Positions 25,327 through 34,334 of a stretch of 64,000 bases of DNA are shown piece after piece. Under the pieces are notes generated by a model. The model saw only the letters and a list, made by a program, of their open reading frames with translations. It searched no databases and was not told the DNA's origin. A program made the translations under genes and the position numbers. Where the stretch lies: NCBI GenBank assembly GCA_038883475.1, contig JAVZMA010000001.1, positions 1 through 64,000 on the forward strand. Direction: 5' to 3'. Within the stretch, counting starts at the first letter, position 1; each line of letters opens with the position of its first letter. The DNA comes from JAVZLH01 sp038883475. Lineage in GTDB: Archaea; Thermoproteota; Bathyarchaeia; Bathyarchaeales; Bathycorpusculaceae.

Positions 25327-25413
25327 CTAACAAGAATCAAGCTGTTAATTTGCTGGTTTGGAGAAACAGCTAAAATATCATCCGCCGTATAGAGTTTTGA
25401 AGGAGCGCTTGAC

Positions 25414-25755
25414 ATGAGTGGGACTCTACTTGAGGATATGATTGCTCAGACTTTTAGAAATAGAGGCTACATTGTTTTTACTCGCAGAAACCATTGTGAT
25501 GTTTTGGCTGTAAAATCTGACATGTCTTTGGCTTATTTAGTTGAATGTAAGGATTATGTTTTGTCTCATAAACAGCAAATCCTGGCCGTGAGGGAGCTTA
25601 ACCGCAATTACACCCACGCCTTAGAACTTTTAATACAGAAGCATCTGTGCCCAGACAAGATTTTGAAGGTTTTAGTTGCCAGAGGCTTCGCTTATCAAGC
25701 TAGAGGGATACTGCAATATACACCTGAAAAGTTCATCCAACACGTTTCTTCTTAG
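25414..25755 (+). CDS. Small PD-(D/E)xK nuclease-like protein
   Basis: The 113-aa protein begins GTLLEDMIAQTFRNRGYIVF, a common opening of restriction-endonuclease-like folds. It has D29 in HCDVLAVKSD and ECK (44-46) in AYLVECKDY, together matching the D...(D/E)xK active site. A nuclease acting on DNA or RNA is plausible; target and partners are unknown. SD GGAG precedes the ATG by about 10 bases. It stands alone, divergent from rps13 and convergent with aspS. Confidence 0.65.
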   Translation: MSGTLLEDMIAQTFRNRGYIVFTRRNHCDVLAVKSDMSLAYLVECKDYVLSHKQQILAVRELNRNYTHALELLIQKHLCPDKILKVLVARGFAYQARGILQYTPEKFIQHVSS

Positions 25756-25761
25756 AAGGTT

Positions 25762-27081
25762 TTAAGGCGTAAGCCTAAACTTGTCTCTGGGATAAAGTGT
25801 AACTTCCCTTATGTTCTTCTTTCCCGTCAACATCATCGTAAGCCTTTCTAAGCCAATAGCCCAGCCTGCGTGGGGCGGCATTCCATAATCGAACGCTTGA
25901 AGATGATACTTGAAAGATTCGGGATTCAGCCCCTTCTCTTTTAACCTTTCTATAAGAAGCTTTTTTGAGGCGATTCTTGTCCCGCCTGAAACAAGTTCTA
26001 TCCAGCGCCACATCAAGTCGAAGCCTTCACATAATTCTGGATTGTCGTCTTTCGGTTTGATATAGAAGGCTCTTGCTTGTCTAGGCCAGTCTGTTATGAA
26101 GTAAAAGTGTGGATGAAGCCTACCGAGGTTTCTTAATGATGGTGTTGGTATATCCTCCCCCCAAGGGACCTCGACGCCTTCCCTCTTCAATTCTCTTAGA
26201 ACCTCTTCGTAAGTTAGTCGTTTGAATGGAATTTCAGGGACCTCCACTTTATGCTTTAGTATAGAAAGTTCCTTTCGGCATTTTTCATTAACAGTTTTGC
26301 AAACATGTTGCATTAGCTGTTCTAGCAATTGCATCACGTCTTCGCCGTCGGCGAAAGCCTGTTCAATGTCTATGGACACGAACTCGCTCAAGTGGCGTCG
26401 TGTGTGAGATTCTTCAGCCCTAAAAAACGGTCCAACTTCGAAAACGCGTTCTAAACTCATTACGAGCTGTTCCTTATATAATTGTGGACTCTGAGCCAAA
26501 AATGCTTTCCTGTCAAAGTAATTAACAGAAAAGAGGGCGGCTCCACCTTCGGTTGCAGATGCAATTATGCGCGGAGTATGCACTTCTACGAAGCCCCTTT
26601 CGAATAAAAAATCTCTTATAGCGTCTACGGCTACGTGTTGAACTTTGAAAATTGCTATATTCTCTTCTTGGCAGAGGTCCAGCGCCCTAGCGTCCAGTCT
26701 AGTTTCAAGGCTTGCAGGCGTTTTTCCAGTTATGTCAATGGGCAACTGTGAAGTTGCTGTGCTGAAAATCTTAATCTCGTTTGGTATTATTTCGACGCCT
26801 CTAGGCGTTATTTCAGTCTTTTTTACGATGCCTTTGACTCCTACGCTATACCGTTTCTGCAAAATCTCTGACTTTGCTAATACTTCTTTGCTTGAATTTT
26901 TTCGTGAGACTGTGATCTGGATTGTTCCTTCTCTATCCTGTAATATTATAAAGCGTATCCCGCCTAAATCTCTGACTTCTTGAATCCAGCCGAAAAGTGT
27001 AACTTCTTCTCCGTCCATTTCTGGTTTAACATCGGCAGAGTAATGGGTTCTTCGCCAATCGCCAATGGCGTCTAAATTCAT
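25762..27081 (-). CDS. aspS: Aspartyl-tRNA synthetase, archaeal type
   Basis: From ATG 27081 (SD GGTGA) the enzyme is 439 aa. An N-terminal OB fold (VTLFGWIQEVRDLGGIRFI, residues 22-40) recognises the anticodon. The class II core has motif 2 (FRAEESHTRRHLSEFVSID) and motif 3 (GWAIGLERLTMML). Many archaeal enzymes of this short type are non-discriminating and also charge tRNA-Asn; whether this one does cannot be decided by eye. It is downstream of the KH-domain gene. Confidence 0.95.
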   Translation of the reverse strand: MNLDAIGDWRRTHYSADVKPEMDGEEVTLFGWIQEVRDLGGIRFIILQDREGTIQITVSRKNSSKEVLAKSEILQKRYSVGVKGIVKKTEITPRGVEIIPNEIKIFSTATSQLPIDITGKTPASLETRLDARALDLCQEENIAIFKVQHVAVDAIRDFLFERGFVEVHTPRIIASATEGGAALFSVNYFDRKAFLAQSPQLYKEQLVMSLERVFEVGPFFRAEESHTRRHLSEFVSIDIEQAFADGEDVMQLLEQLMQHVCKTVNEKCRKELSILKHKVEVPEIPFKRLTYEEVLRELKREGVEVPWGEDIPTPSLRNLGRLHPHFYFITDWPRQARAFYIKPKDDNPELCEGFDLMWRWIELVSGGTRIASKKLLIERLKEKGLNPESFKYHLQAFDYGMPPHAGWAIGLERLTMMLTGKKNIREVTLYPRDKFRLTP

Positions 27082-27103
27082 ACGAGCTTTCACCGTCCTC
27101 TGC

Positions 27104-27613
27104 TTAATCTGTGAATTCCACCCGAAGGGTTATGTTGCGAACCTTACTGGCAATTTCCTTTAAAGCCTTTACATTAAAGGGCAACTGTTTTCCATGTCTC
27201 TTCTTTAAGATAACCCTTGTTTCAGTAGTTCCATCAGGCAGCCAAATAGTGTTAATCGTCACTATGCTTAGGGGAGCAAACAAATCCTCTAAAAACTTTC
27301 TGTCATCAGCCCCATACTCCAGAACACGAATGTTTTTACCCGTTTCTTCACTCAAAGCTTTAATGATTTTCCCGCCATATCCTAGAAGACGTGGGACATC
27401 CCCCGGGCCAACAATCACCGCCAAAGTCTTGTCAACTTCAACAGCCTTATGAAAAAAAACATTTTGAAGAGAAGGGTATTTTTCCTCTAATGATAGAAGT
27501 AAACGGGCAATTTTAAGGTCTAATTCGCTGATTTCTCCAGATTTAAGTTTAGCTGAACACTTTGGACACAGCACACCACTTTTCAAACAGAAGTTACATA
27601 GTACAGTTTTCAC
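27104..27613 (-). CDS. Zinc-ribbon plus KH-domain RNA-binding protein
   Basis: From GTG 27613 (SD GGAGG) the product is 169 aa. Residues about 6-20 hold a zinc ribbon (CNFCLKSGVLCPKC). A KH domain follows with its GxxG loop in LLGYGGKIIKALSEETGKNI (residues about 86-105), and a C-terminal alpha/beta part ends the protein. It resembles archaeal NusA-like or exosome-type KH proteins, but the exact family is uncertain. It lies between alba and aspS on the same strand, so a role in RNA metabolism linked to translation is likely. Confidence 0.7.
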   Translation of the reverse strand: MKTVLCNFCLKSGVLCPKCSAKLKSGEISELDLKIARLLLSLEEKYPSLQNVFFHKAVEVDKTLAVIVGPGDVPRLLGYGGKIIKALSEETGKNIRVLEYGADDRKFLEDLFAPLSIVTINTIWLPDGTTETRVILKKRHGKQLPFNVKALKEIASKVRNITLRVEFTD

Positions 27614-27682
27614 CTTGGTAAGCGCCCTCCACAAATAAAGGAGGGGCGGCGGAGCACTGAAATTTTATGCGGAACTATATCT

Positions 27683-27961
27683 CTAACGCTCGAGTGTTAT
27701 TTCGATTGTGCTGACGTTTGTAGGCGTGCCACCCTCTTCTCTGGGTGCCATCTGCTCCGTTCCAATGCCGACTTTTTTGATTTTAACATCTGGAAGGAAT
27801 CGGCGTCTAACAACTTCGACGACGTCTACTGCTCTGCTTATTGACCTCCCTCTCGCCTTAACATTCACTTCTTTTGCTCCGCCGTGAAAGAGGGTTATGC
27901 AAGCCAGTACATAGTTCATTACTGGCTTATTTCCGATCAACACTGAGTTGCTTTCTGACAT
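27683..27961 (-). CDS. alba: Alba chromatin/RNA-binding protein
   Basis: From ATG 27961 (GAGGCGG upstream) the protein has 92 residues. The start NSVLIGNKPVMNYVLACITLF contains the Lys that is acetylated in Sulfolobus Alba and contacts DNA. VNVKARGRSISRAVDVVEVV and IEITLER complete the fold. Alba dimers coat archaeal DNA and RNA. Its promoter lies in the 223-base gap shared with the divergent HTH gene; that gap is A/T rich and shows no other clear feature. Confidence 0.96.
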   Translation of the reverse strand: MSESNSVLIGNKPVMNYVLACITLFHGGAKEVNVKARGRSISRAVDVVEVVRRRFLPDVKIKKVGIGTEQMAPREEGGTPTNVSTIEITLER

Positions 27962-28184
27962 TTTGTACCGCCTCACTCCTAGTTTTTACATTCTTGATGG
28001 CTCCATAACCTTTTTTATCCACAAATAAATACGTTACGGTTTTAATTAGAGAATTAAGACTTTACTTACGAAAATTAAATTTGAAAATGACGTACAAGAG
28101 CGTTTTGACGTTTACTAAATGCTTAAATAACTCATATAATTGTAAAAGATAAGCCTAACAAAAATACATAAAGGATGAAACGCG

Positions 28185-28643
28185 TTGGAAACGCTTACAA
28201 GACGCCCAATACAAATTCTGAAAACTCTTTATGAAAAGGGCAAATTCTCAAGCACGTGCACTCTAAACGTGAAACAGGAGGAACTTGCAAAGCAATTGGG
28301 CATAAGCAGACAAGCCCTAAATGTTCATCTGCGAAAGCTTAGAAAAATCGGTTATATACGCACAGGAAGAGGTTTTATAGATATAACAGAGAAAGGATTA
28401 AACGCTCTTGGAATTTTCTCAAGCCCAGCGTTCATATTCCTTAAAGTATCTCCTTTGAAGAGAATTTATGCATACGAAAAAATAAAGGAACTTACGGTTC
28501 AAGGAGCCTTCAGAATAGCTGGAGATGTAGACGCTCTATTAATTGTAGAAAGAGAAAAACTTGACGAAACTCTAAAGAGGCTTTCCTCAATTGAAGGCAT
28601 ACAAGACACAAAATCCTACGTCACAATAGAAACCATAAAGTAA
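28185..28643 (+). CDS. Winged-HTH regulator with Lrp/AsnC-type C-terminal ligand domain
   Basis: The 152-aa protein starts at TTG (SD GGATGA). Residues 1-75 form a winged helix (QEELAKQLGISRQALNVHLRKL, then GYIRTGRGFIDITEKGL). Residues about 85-150 (KEL...GAFRIAGDVDALLIVEREKLDETLKRLSSIEGI) resemble the Lrp/AsnC effector domain. It is 13 bases upstream of sucC, so it may control succinyl-CoA synthetase in response to a metabolite; that link rests on position only. Confidence 0.75.
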   Translation: METLTRRPIQILKTLYEKGKFSSTCTLNVKQEELAKQLGISRQALNVHLRKLRKIGYIRTGRGFIDITEKGLNALGIFSSPAFIFLKVSPLKRIYAYEKIKELTVQGAFRIAGDVDALLIVEREKLDETLKRLSSIEGIQDTKSYVTIETIK

Positions 28644-28656
28644 GGAGCGGAAAATC

Positions 28657-29802
28657 TTGAAACTTTTTGAGTACGAAGCCAAAAAAATACTCGCAGAATA
28701 TGGAATACCGACACCGCGGGGAGAACTAGCAACAAACGCCAAACAAGCCCGCGAAATAGCGTCAAAACTGAAGCCCCCATTGGCCGTCAAAGCACAAGTG
28801 CTTGTAGCAGGGAGAGGAAAAGCTGGTGGAATAGTTTTCGCCAACTCTGCTGAAGAGGCAGAGGAAGCGGCTGGAAAGCTCATAGGTATACAGATTAAGG
28901 GTATGCCCGTAAAGAGTGTTTGGATTGAAGAAAAACTGGATGTGAAGAAGGAAATTTACTTCGGTGTAACGATAGATAGATTCAAGCGAAGCTATGTTGC
29001 CATTGCCTCGGCTTTTGGTGGGATGGAGATTGAGGAAGTAGCTCAAAAGAAACCAGAAAGCGTGGTCAAGATCTTTGTGAGTTCGCAACAAGGTCTTAAG
29101 CTGTACAAGGCTAGGCAAATCGCAAAAAGAATTGGTTATGCTGGCGACCAACTTGTTGAGCTGGGAAGAATTTTTGAGAGGCTTTACTCTGCTTGCGTGG
29201 ATCATGATGCAGAATTAATTGAAATGAATCCGCTTGTAGAAACACTTGATGGAAAATTTGTGGCAGCAGACGCTCGCATAATAATAGACGACAACGCGTT
29301 ATTTAGGCATCCAGAATACAAAAAAAGGCTCCTTGAAGTGGAAAGCGAGCTTACCCCCCAAGAATTGGAGGCTTTAAAGAACGATTTGGCATATGTCAAG
29401 TTGGATGGGAATATAGGCGTTATAGGAAACGGCGCGGGCTTGGTGATGGCCACATTAGACACAATTCGATACTTTGGCGGAAAACCAGCGAACTTCCTAG
29501 ATGTTGGGGGTGGTGCCCCTTCAGACAAGATAGCTGCAGCGCTTAGAATAGTGCTTTCAGACCCTAACGTTGAAGTGCTTTTCATAAACATCTTGGGTGG
29601 AATAACTAGGTGCGACGAAGTTGCCCGAGGAATTTTGGAAGCGAAAAAGGCTGTTGGAGTGGCAAAACCCATGGTTATTAGGCTCGTTGGCACGAACGAG
29701 GAAGAAGGAAAACGGGTATTGACAGAGGCTGGAATCCAAGTTTTAGAAAGCATGGAAGAAGCAGCTAAGCGTGTTGTTGAAATCTCAAAGCAAAAGGGGT
29801 GA
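28657..29802 (+). CDS. sucC: Succinyl-CoA synthetase beta subunit (ADP/GDP-forming)
   Basis: The 381-aa ATP-grasp protein starts at TTG 28657 (SD GGAG) with KLFEYEAKKILAEYGIPTPRG. Other hallmarks are KAQVLVAGRGKAGGI, EMNPLVET, DVGGGAPSDKI and INILGGITRCDEVA. With SucD it converts succinyl-CoA to succinate with substrate-level phosphorylation. It is cotranscribed with sucD (5-base gap). Confidence 0.95.
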   Translation: MKLFEYEAKKILAEYGIPTPRGELATNAKQAREIASKLKPPLAVKAQVLVAGRGKAGGIVFANSAEEAEEAAGKLIGIQIKGMPVKSVWIEEKLDVKKEIYFGVTIDRFKRSYVAIASAFGGMEIEEVAQKKPESVVKIFVSSQQGLKLYKARQIAKRIGYAGDQLVELGRIFERLYSACVDHDAELIEMNPLVETLDGKFVAADARIIIDDNALFRHPEYKKRLLEVESELTPQELEALKNDLAYVKLDGNIGVIGNGAGLVMATLDTIRYFGGKPANFLDVGGGAPSDKIAAALRIVLSDPNVEVLFINILGGITRCDEVARGILEAKKAVGVAKPMVIRLVGTNEEEGKRVLTEAGIQVLESMEEAAKRVVEISKQKG

Positions 29803-29806
29803 ACTT

Positions 29807-30682
29807 TTGGGAATAATAGTCAACAGAAAAACACGCGTCATCGTTCAAGGAATAACTGGAACGCAAGGAAGTTTTCACACAAAACTCATGTTAGATTATG
29901 GAACAAAAATTGTGGCTGGTGTAACTCCGGGAAAAGGCGGAACCCAAATTCACGGCGTCCCAGTTTATGACACCGTAGAAGAGGCTCGCGAAAAGCATCC
30001 GGCAGATGCCTCTATCATTTTTGTTCCAGCCCCTTTTGCAGCAGACGCGGCTCTAGAAGCTCTAGATAGCAAAATAAGAAATGTCGTAATAATTACTGAG
30101 CACATTCCAATAAAAGACGCGATGACCATCATGGACTATGCGAAGCAAGTCAAAGCAACTATCATTGGACCAAACACTCCGGGAATTATAACCCCTGGAG
30201 AGTGTAAGCTTGGAATAATGCCAGCCCAAATTTTTAAGCCCGGTATGGTGGGCATTGTTTCAAGGAGCGGAACACTTACATACGAAATAGCCGCTGGCTT
30301 AACCAGACAAAATTTGGGGCAATCCACATGCCTAGGGTTGGGAGGAGACCCAATAACCGGGTTGAACTTTATAGACGCGTTAAAAATGTTTGAGAAAGAC
30401 CATCAAACCAAAGCAGTTGTCTTAATAGGTGAGATTGGTGGCAACCTAGAGGAACTAGCAGCCGAGTATATCGCAAAACAAAATTATCCGAAGCCAGTTG
30501 TAGCCTTCATTGCTGGGCGTTCCGCTCCGCCTGGAAAACGCATGGGGCATGCTGGTGCAATAGTAACTGGCAAGGCTGGAACAGCTGAAAGTAAGATTGA
30601 TGCTTTCAAAAACGCTGGGGTAAAAGTTGCTGAAAAACCAAGCGATGTAGCGGAGTTGCTGGCGAAACTTCTCCGCGTCTAA
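29807..30682 (+). CDS. sucD: Succinyl-CoA synthetase alpha subunit
   Basis: TTG 29807 has SD GGTGA five bases upstream and gives 291 residues beginning GIIVNRKTRVIVQGITG; the longer frame from 29771 would overlap sucC without support. CoA-binding TGTQGSFHTKLM, VSRSGTLTYE and the phosphohistidine motif GHAGAIVTG are present. It forms the heterodimer/heterotetramer with SucC in the TCA cycle. Confidence 0.95.
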   Translation: MGIIVNRKTRVIVQGITGTQGSFHTKLMLDYGTKIVAGVTPGKGGTQIHGVPVYDTVEEAREKHPADASIIFVPAPFAADAALEALDSKIRNVVIITEHIPIKDAMTIMDYAKQVKATIIGPNTPGIITPGECKLGIMPAQIFKPGMVGIVSRSGTLTYEIAAGLTRQNLGQSTCLGLGGDPITGLNFIDALKMFEKDHQTKAVVLIGEIGGNLEELAAEYIAKQNYPKPVVAFIAGRSAPPGKRMGHAGAIVTGKAGTAESKIDAFKNAGVKVAEKPSDVAELLAKLLRV

Positions 30683-30745
30683 AGCAACGGCAAAAAATAT
30701 ATGTGGCTTTTTCTTTGTTGTAAGCCCGCGCAGAGGTTGCGTAAA

Positions 30746-30907
30746 ATGCCAATAATGGATCCTTTCAAGAAAACTATAGCCCAAAAGCATAGGCTCTATA
30801 TGAAGATATGCCGCGAGTGTGGGGCAAGGAATGCTGCAACCGCTGTGAAATGCAGAAACTGTAGAAGTAAGAACTTGCGTTGGAAGAAAAGGGAGCTTGT
30901 GAAGTAA
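30746..30907 (+). CDS. rpl40e: Ribosomal protein L40e (eL40)
   Basis: The 53-aa protein starts at ATG 30746 (SD GAGGT). Four Cys in CRECGARN and CRNCRSKN form a zinc finger; the end is basic (LRWKKRELVK). Archaeal eL40 lacks the ubiquitin fusion of eukaryotes. It stands between sucD and a convergent DUF116 gene. Confidence 0.95.
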   Translation: MPIMDPFKKTIAQKHRLYMKICRECGARNAATAVKCRNCRSKNLRWKKRELVK

Positions 30908-30912
30908 CTTTC

Positions 30913-31527
30913 TTAAAGTACGTTCGCTAAAGTTTCAAAGTTGAAAAAGGTGTTTGCACACCCATTTTTTATTAAAGGGACAGCCTGTCCAGTTAACCCA
31001 AAAGTTTCCAACATTTGCCCGGCCACCCTCAATTCTTCGCCGCATGCGACTCCCACAACTCCTTCATACCCTTTTTCCTTCAAAATTTTTGATATGCAAG
31101 AACTCCCTGGCAGAATGTAAACATCGTAGCCTTTCTTCTCAGAGAATGAAACAGCTCTGTTAATTAGGCAGTCTGGGGAGCAATGCGCGCAAATGTAGGA
31201 GGGTATGTTAGGGTTAAAAGTTGCTTTACAACGGTTATCCATGTACTTTCTGGAGCAGTGTGGAAGAAAAAGCGCTCGCCTTTTTGTTTGCACAAATTTA
31301 TCCCTCTCCAAAATGTTCCTTGCTTGCATGTCAATGAAATCTTGAAGGAGAAGAACTGCGTCTGACAGATTAAGACCAGTTGCCTCTTGAATCTTGAACT
31401 TTTCTATCATTTTCTGCGCGGCCATACCAACCTTTTTATGCATGCCCCTCTGATGGCTGACTCTAGCAATTTCTGTGAAGAATAAGCGTGGAACTTTTGA
31501 AAGATCGAAGGTGAACTTGTATGGCAT
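30913..31527 (-). CDS. DUF116 family protein
   Basis: The 204-aa protein is rich in cysteines: HCSRKYMDNRCKA, YICAHCSPDCLINRA, GSSCISKI, VVGVACGEEL and KNGCANTFF. This pattern matches DUF116, a family of unknown role probably binding a metal or Fe-S cluster. The N-terminal 60 residues are basic and helical. It is a single minus-strand gene, convergent with rpl40e. Confidence 0.8.
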   Translation of the reverse strand: MPYKFTFDLSKVPRLFFTEIARVSHQRGMHKKVGMAAQKMIEKFKIQEATGLNLSDAVLLLQDFIDMQARNILERDKFVQTKRRALFLPHCSRKYMDNRCKATFNPNIPSYICAHCSPDCLINRAVSFSEKKGYDVYILPGSSCISKILKEKGYEGVVGVACGEELRVAGQMLETFGLTGQAVPLIKNGCANTFFNFETLANVL

Positions 31528-31625
31528 ACCCTATAGAGTGTATGGATAAACCTTTAAAATTATCTGCTACAATATACATTAAAACAATTCAAGATGTGTT
31601 AAATCTAGGCAGAAAAGGGAATGTT

Positions 31626-32033
31626 ATGGGATTGCTAGACATTTTCAAACGGAAAAAGAAGGAAGAAGGAAAAAAGAAAACCGAAAAAACAATGACGGAC
31701 CTTGAACAAATTTGCGCAGATGATAAAGAAGCCTACGAAGCCTTAATCGACGTAATGTTTCTTGACCCGACAAAGATAGGTGTGACAATGAAGGATGCGG
31801 CTGAAAAAGCCAAAAAATTCCTAAAAGATAAGGATTTCATCAAGGCAAAGTGGTGGTTCAGAGTTGCTGGAGGCTTGGCGATTTACGAGGGTGACGTGAA
31901 AAAAGTCGTGGAGTATTTTGGTGAGTGCCAAAAAATTTCACCTGACGAAAAATATTTGATACTGGAGAATCCGGAAAGAGCCGTAGCCAAGGCTCAGGAG
32001 TACTATCAGAAATATTTAAAGCGTGTTTCTTAA
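31626..32033 (+). CDS. Uncharacterised 135-aa protein
   Basis: I do not recognise the family. From ATG 31626 the protein has a very basic start (FKRKKKEEGKKKTEK) and then an all-helical, TPR-like region (AYEALIDVMFLDPTK, AKKFLKDKDFIKAKWWFRVAGGLAIYEGD, VVEYFGECQKISPDEKY). An upstream in-frame start at 31521 would overlap the divergent gene and contains a TATA-like tract (CTTTAAAATTAT), so the internal ATG is preferred. Confidence 0.65.
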   Translation: MGLLDIFKRKKKEEGKKKTEKTMTDLEQICADDKEAYEALIDVMFLDPTKIGVTMKDAAEKAKKFLKDKDFIKAKWWFRVAGGLAIYEGDVKKVVEYFGECQKISPDEKYLILENPERAVAKAQEYYQKYLKRVS

Positions 32034-32081
32034 GCTTCTATGCGCTTTTGCACTCAAGGCTTAGGTGTAACCTTACTCTAG

Positions 32082-32510
32082 CTATTTTTCCATTTCTTCC
32101 GTGTAGCCCAAAAGTTCTCTGAGAGATTTTACTTCTTCTCGTAGCATGCTCACTTCACTTTCGAGAGCACTAACTCTTGATTCTGCAACTTTTTTTAACT
32201 TTTCAATTTCAATCATTAAGTTTGCGCGTTCAGTCTCCAAAGTTTTTATTTTTTCGCGTAGATTCTTCAAAGTTTGCATGAGCTCTCCCTTTATTCCTTT
32301 TATTCTCTCTACCATGTTTTTAATACTTACTGTCTCTTCTATTTTGGTTTCCACTTCCAATGCTGCTCTAAACTTAGCATTACACTTTGGACAAGTAAAC
32401 AGCCCCATTGTAAGCTTGGGCGCCTCCCCCTCCTTCAAAGGTTTTCTAGGCATAGACCACGTTTTGACAGGAGACGCTACCTCAGCACCGCATTTTGGAC
32501 AATTAACCAA
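32082..32510 (-). CDS. Zinc-ribbon/coiled-coil protein
   Basis: The 142-aa protein has an N-terminal zinc ribbon built from CPKCGAEVA (4-12) and CPKCNAKF (39-46). It is followed from about residue 60 to the end by a continuous coiled coil (ERIKGIKGELMQTLKNLREK onward). Such proteins are common in archaea of this group; the function is unknown. It lies next to another small coiled-coil protein (32638-32904) on the opposite strand. Confidence 0.65.
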   Translation of the reverse strand: MVNCPKCGAEVASPVKTWSMPRKPLKEGEAPKLTMGLFTCPKCNAKFRAALEVETKIEETVSIKNMVERIKGIKGELMQTLKNLREKIKTLETERANLMIEIEKLKKVAESRVSALESEVSMLREEVKSLRELLGYTEEMEK

Positions 32511-32637
32511 ACTGCACGCCTCCCCTTAGTACTATAGCATTCATATCTAAAATGCCTTTTGCAGTCGCTATTGTTTTTGGGGCAAATTATTAATCCATTA
32601 AGCACACAAAAAGAAGAAACAAGGGCGAGGTAAGAAC

Positions 32638-32904
32638 ATGCAAGTTATCAAAATGAAAACCAAACTAGAAGACAAAATTAAAGCTTTAGAAAAGGAGAAA
32701 AACGCTCTCCTAGAAGAGGTTAAACAACTTAAAGAAATCGTTGAACTAAGCGAGAAGGCAAAGGATTTAGAAAATGAAGTTAACAAACTGAGGAAGGAAG
32801 TTACAACCCTTAAGGATAAAATTCCACAAGAATTTTTGGAGGAACTCGGCGAAACAACACTACTGCATGAAGATGAACCGCCAAACGAAGAAGATGTTCT
32901 CTAA
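32638..32904 (+). CDS. Small coiled-coil protein with acidic tail
   Basis: The 88-aa protein starts at ATG with SD GAGGT. Residues 8-62 form a heptad-repeat coiled coil (KIKALEKEKNALLEEVKQLK). The tail (LLHEDEPPNEEDVL) is strongly acidic. No family is recognised. It is divergent from the zinc-ribbon/coiled-coil gene and convergent with tfb; the two coiled coils might interact. Confidence 0.6.
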   Translation: MQVIKMKTKLEDKIKALEKEKNALLEEVKQLKEIVELSEKAKDLENEVNKLRKEVTTLKDKIPQEFLEELGETTLLHEDEPPNEEDVL

Positions 32905-32948
32905 GGCTGTTTAGATGTGCTGAAGCTTAATGAAAAAAGAGTGGAAGC

Positions 32949-33923
32949 TTAGATGGTTATCTGGAACATTAGACGTTCAACAAGCTCTTTATAACGGTTC
33001 CTAATCGTGACCTCGGTGACTTGAGCTATTTCAGCTATCTCCCTCTGCGTCTTTCTCTCTCCAGTCAAAACAGACGCTATGTAGCTTGCTGCGGCTGCTA
33101 TGCCCGTTGGACCACGGCCAGAGGTGAGTTTAAGTTCCTTTGCGGCGGTCAGTATTTTATGGGCTATTTCCTCAACTTTTCCCTGCATTGTCAGCTGATT
33201 TGAAAATTTAGTTATGTACTGGCTTGGTTTAAGTGGTGGTATAGAATAATTCAGCTCTTTTATCAAGAAACGATAGCTGCGCCCAACCTCTTTCTTACTG
33301 ACGTTTGATGCTTGGGCTATCTCCTCTAATGTTCTGGCTACCCCACATTGCCTGCAGGCTAGATAAATTGCCGCTGACGTCACGCCTTGAATGGATCTTC
33401 CGCGAATAAGGCGCTCTTTTACAGCTTTCCTATATATGATTGAGGCTGTTTCAAGGATGTTTTTTGGAAGGCTTAAATTGTTGGCTATTTTAGTGATTTC
33501 AGAAAGTGCGAAGGCCAAGTTACGCTCCGTAGCGTCTGAAACCCTTATGCGGCGCTGCCATTTTCTAAGGCGGTAAACCTGTGCCTTTTGCCCCGGAGAC
33601 AAGCTCTTTCCATATATGTCTCTGTCATGCCAATCAATCATTGTCGATAAGCCTTTATCGTGGATTGTAAAAGTTAAAGGCGCACCCACCCTCGTCCGCT
33701 TAGACCTTTGCTCATCGTCGAAAGCCCTCCATTCTGGTCCCCTATCAGCTATTTTTGCGGCTATAACGAAGCCGCAGTCCATGCAGACCATTTCGGCGCA
33801 TTCGTAATCGCGCATTATTCGTGTGCTGCCGCATTCGGGGCAACATTGAATCTTCACGGGTTCAGCTTGGTGAGGCGGCATCGTAGAATCTGAACTTTCA
33901 TGCTCTTCTTCATCTCCACTCAT
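32949..33923 (-). CDS. tfb: Transcription initiation factor B (TFB)
   Basis: The 324-aa protein has an acidic N-terminus, a zinc ribbon (CCPECGST, CMDCGFVI; residues about 27-53), a B-reader region (GPEWRAFDDEQRSKRTRVGAP) and two cyclin-like repeats (about 130-222 and 228-318). The C-terminal HTH (TQREIAEIAQVTEVTIRNRYKEL) reads the BRE. It recruits RNA polymerase to TBP-bound TATA boxes. It directly follows gar1 (no gap), so the two are co-transcribed. Confidence 0.97.
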   Translation of the reverse strand: MSGDEEEHESSDSTMPPHQAEPVKIQCCPECGSTRIMRDYECAEMVCMDCGFVIAAKIADRGPEWRAFDDEQRSKRTRVGAPLTFTIHDKGLSTMIDWHDRDIYGKSLSPGQKAQVYRLRKWQRRIRVSDATERNLAFALSEITKIANNLSLPKNILETASIIYRKAVKERLIRGRSIQGVTSAAIYLACRQCGVARTLEEIAQASNVSKKEVGRSYRFLIKELNYSIPPLKPSQYITKFSNQLTMQGKVEEIAHKILTAAKELKLTSGRGPTGIAAAASYIASVLTGERKTQREIAEIAQVTEVTIRNRYKELVERLMFQITI

Positions 33924-34172
33924 TCAAATCTTCCCCTTTCTCCTCTGAGGAGGGGACACGTAAAGAATCTTATTCACTAATCTTTCAATTTCGCGAGTTG
34001 CGGGTTTCACCACTGCGTAGGGCGAAGATGCTGGGCCGAGTATGTCGAAAACTTTTCCAACGGTTTTCAAATTCTCGTCGACAACATCTTCGCCGATTTT
34101 CGGGAGGTTTTCAATTTTCACTATGATGTTTAGACTTGGAGTAATGTGTAGGACTCGGCCTAGTCTCTGCAA
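33924..34172 (-). CDS. gar1: H/ACA RNP protein Gar1
   Basis: The 82-aa protein starts at TTG 34172 (SD GAGGGG, spacing about 12). The beta-barrel fold shows in GRVLHITPSLNIIVKI, IGEDVVDENLKTVGKVFDILGP and SPYAVVKPA. With Cbf5, Nop10 and L7Ae it makes the archaeal pseudouridylation RNP. gar1-tfb pairing is common in archaea, and the L7Ae gene lies divergently next door. Confidence 0.93.
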   Translation of the reverse strand: MQRLGRVLHITPSLNIIVKIENLPKIGEDVVDENLKTVGKVFDILGPASSPYAVVKPATREIERLVNKILYVSPPQRRKGKI

Positions 34173-34187
34173 ACTTTTATGTTCCCC

Positions 34188-34202
34188 TCACTAAAAGTGA
34201 GA
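34188..34202 (-). promoter_or_regulatory. Hairpin at the probable 5' end of gar1-tfb mRNA
   Basis: CTCACT-TTT-AGTGAG (minus strand) is a perfect 6-bp stem. A TATA element on the minus strand (GGTTTAAATAAA, 34220-34231) places the transcript start near 34199, so the stem would sit at the mRNA 5' end and its last bases touch the SD GAGGGG. An effect on translation is possible but only inferred. Confidence 0.3.
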
Positions 34203-34279
34203 ATGGTTCAACGAATGATTTTATTTAAACCTTTCTACATTATTTTTGGGAGTGACGCTTTTACAGTTCAATTTTAGTC

Positions 34280-34297
34280 GAAACCTTCATAAATAAG
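34280..34297 (+). promoter_or_regulatory. BRE/TATA promoter of the L7Ae operon
   Basis: CGAAACC followed by TTCATAAATAAG gives a good BRE and TATA pair. A start about 25 bases downstream (near 34318) leaves a short leader before ATG 34335, which has SD GGTGAGG. Confidence 0.5.
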
Positions 34298-34334
34298 GAG
34301 TGTTGATAAAACATGCACTTGAAGGGTGAGGCGC

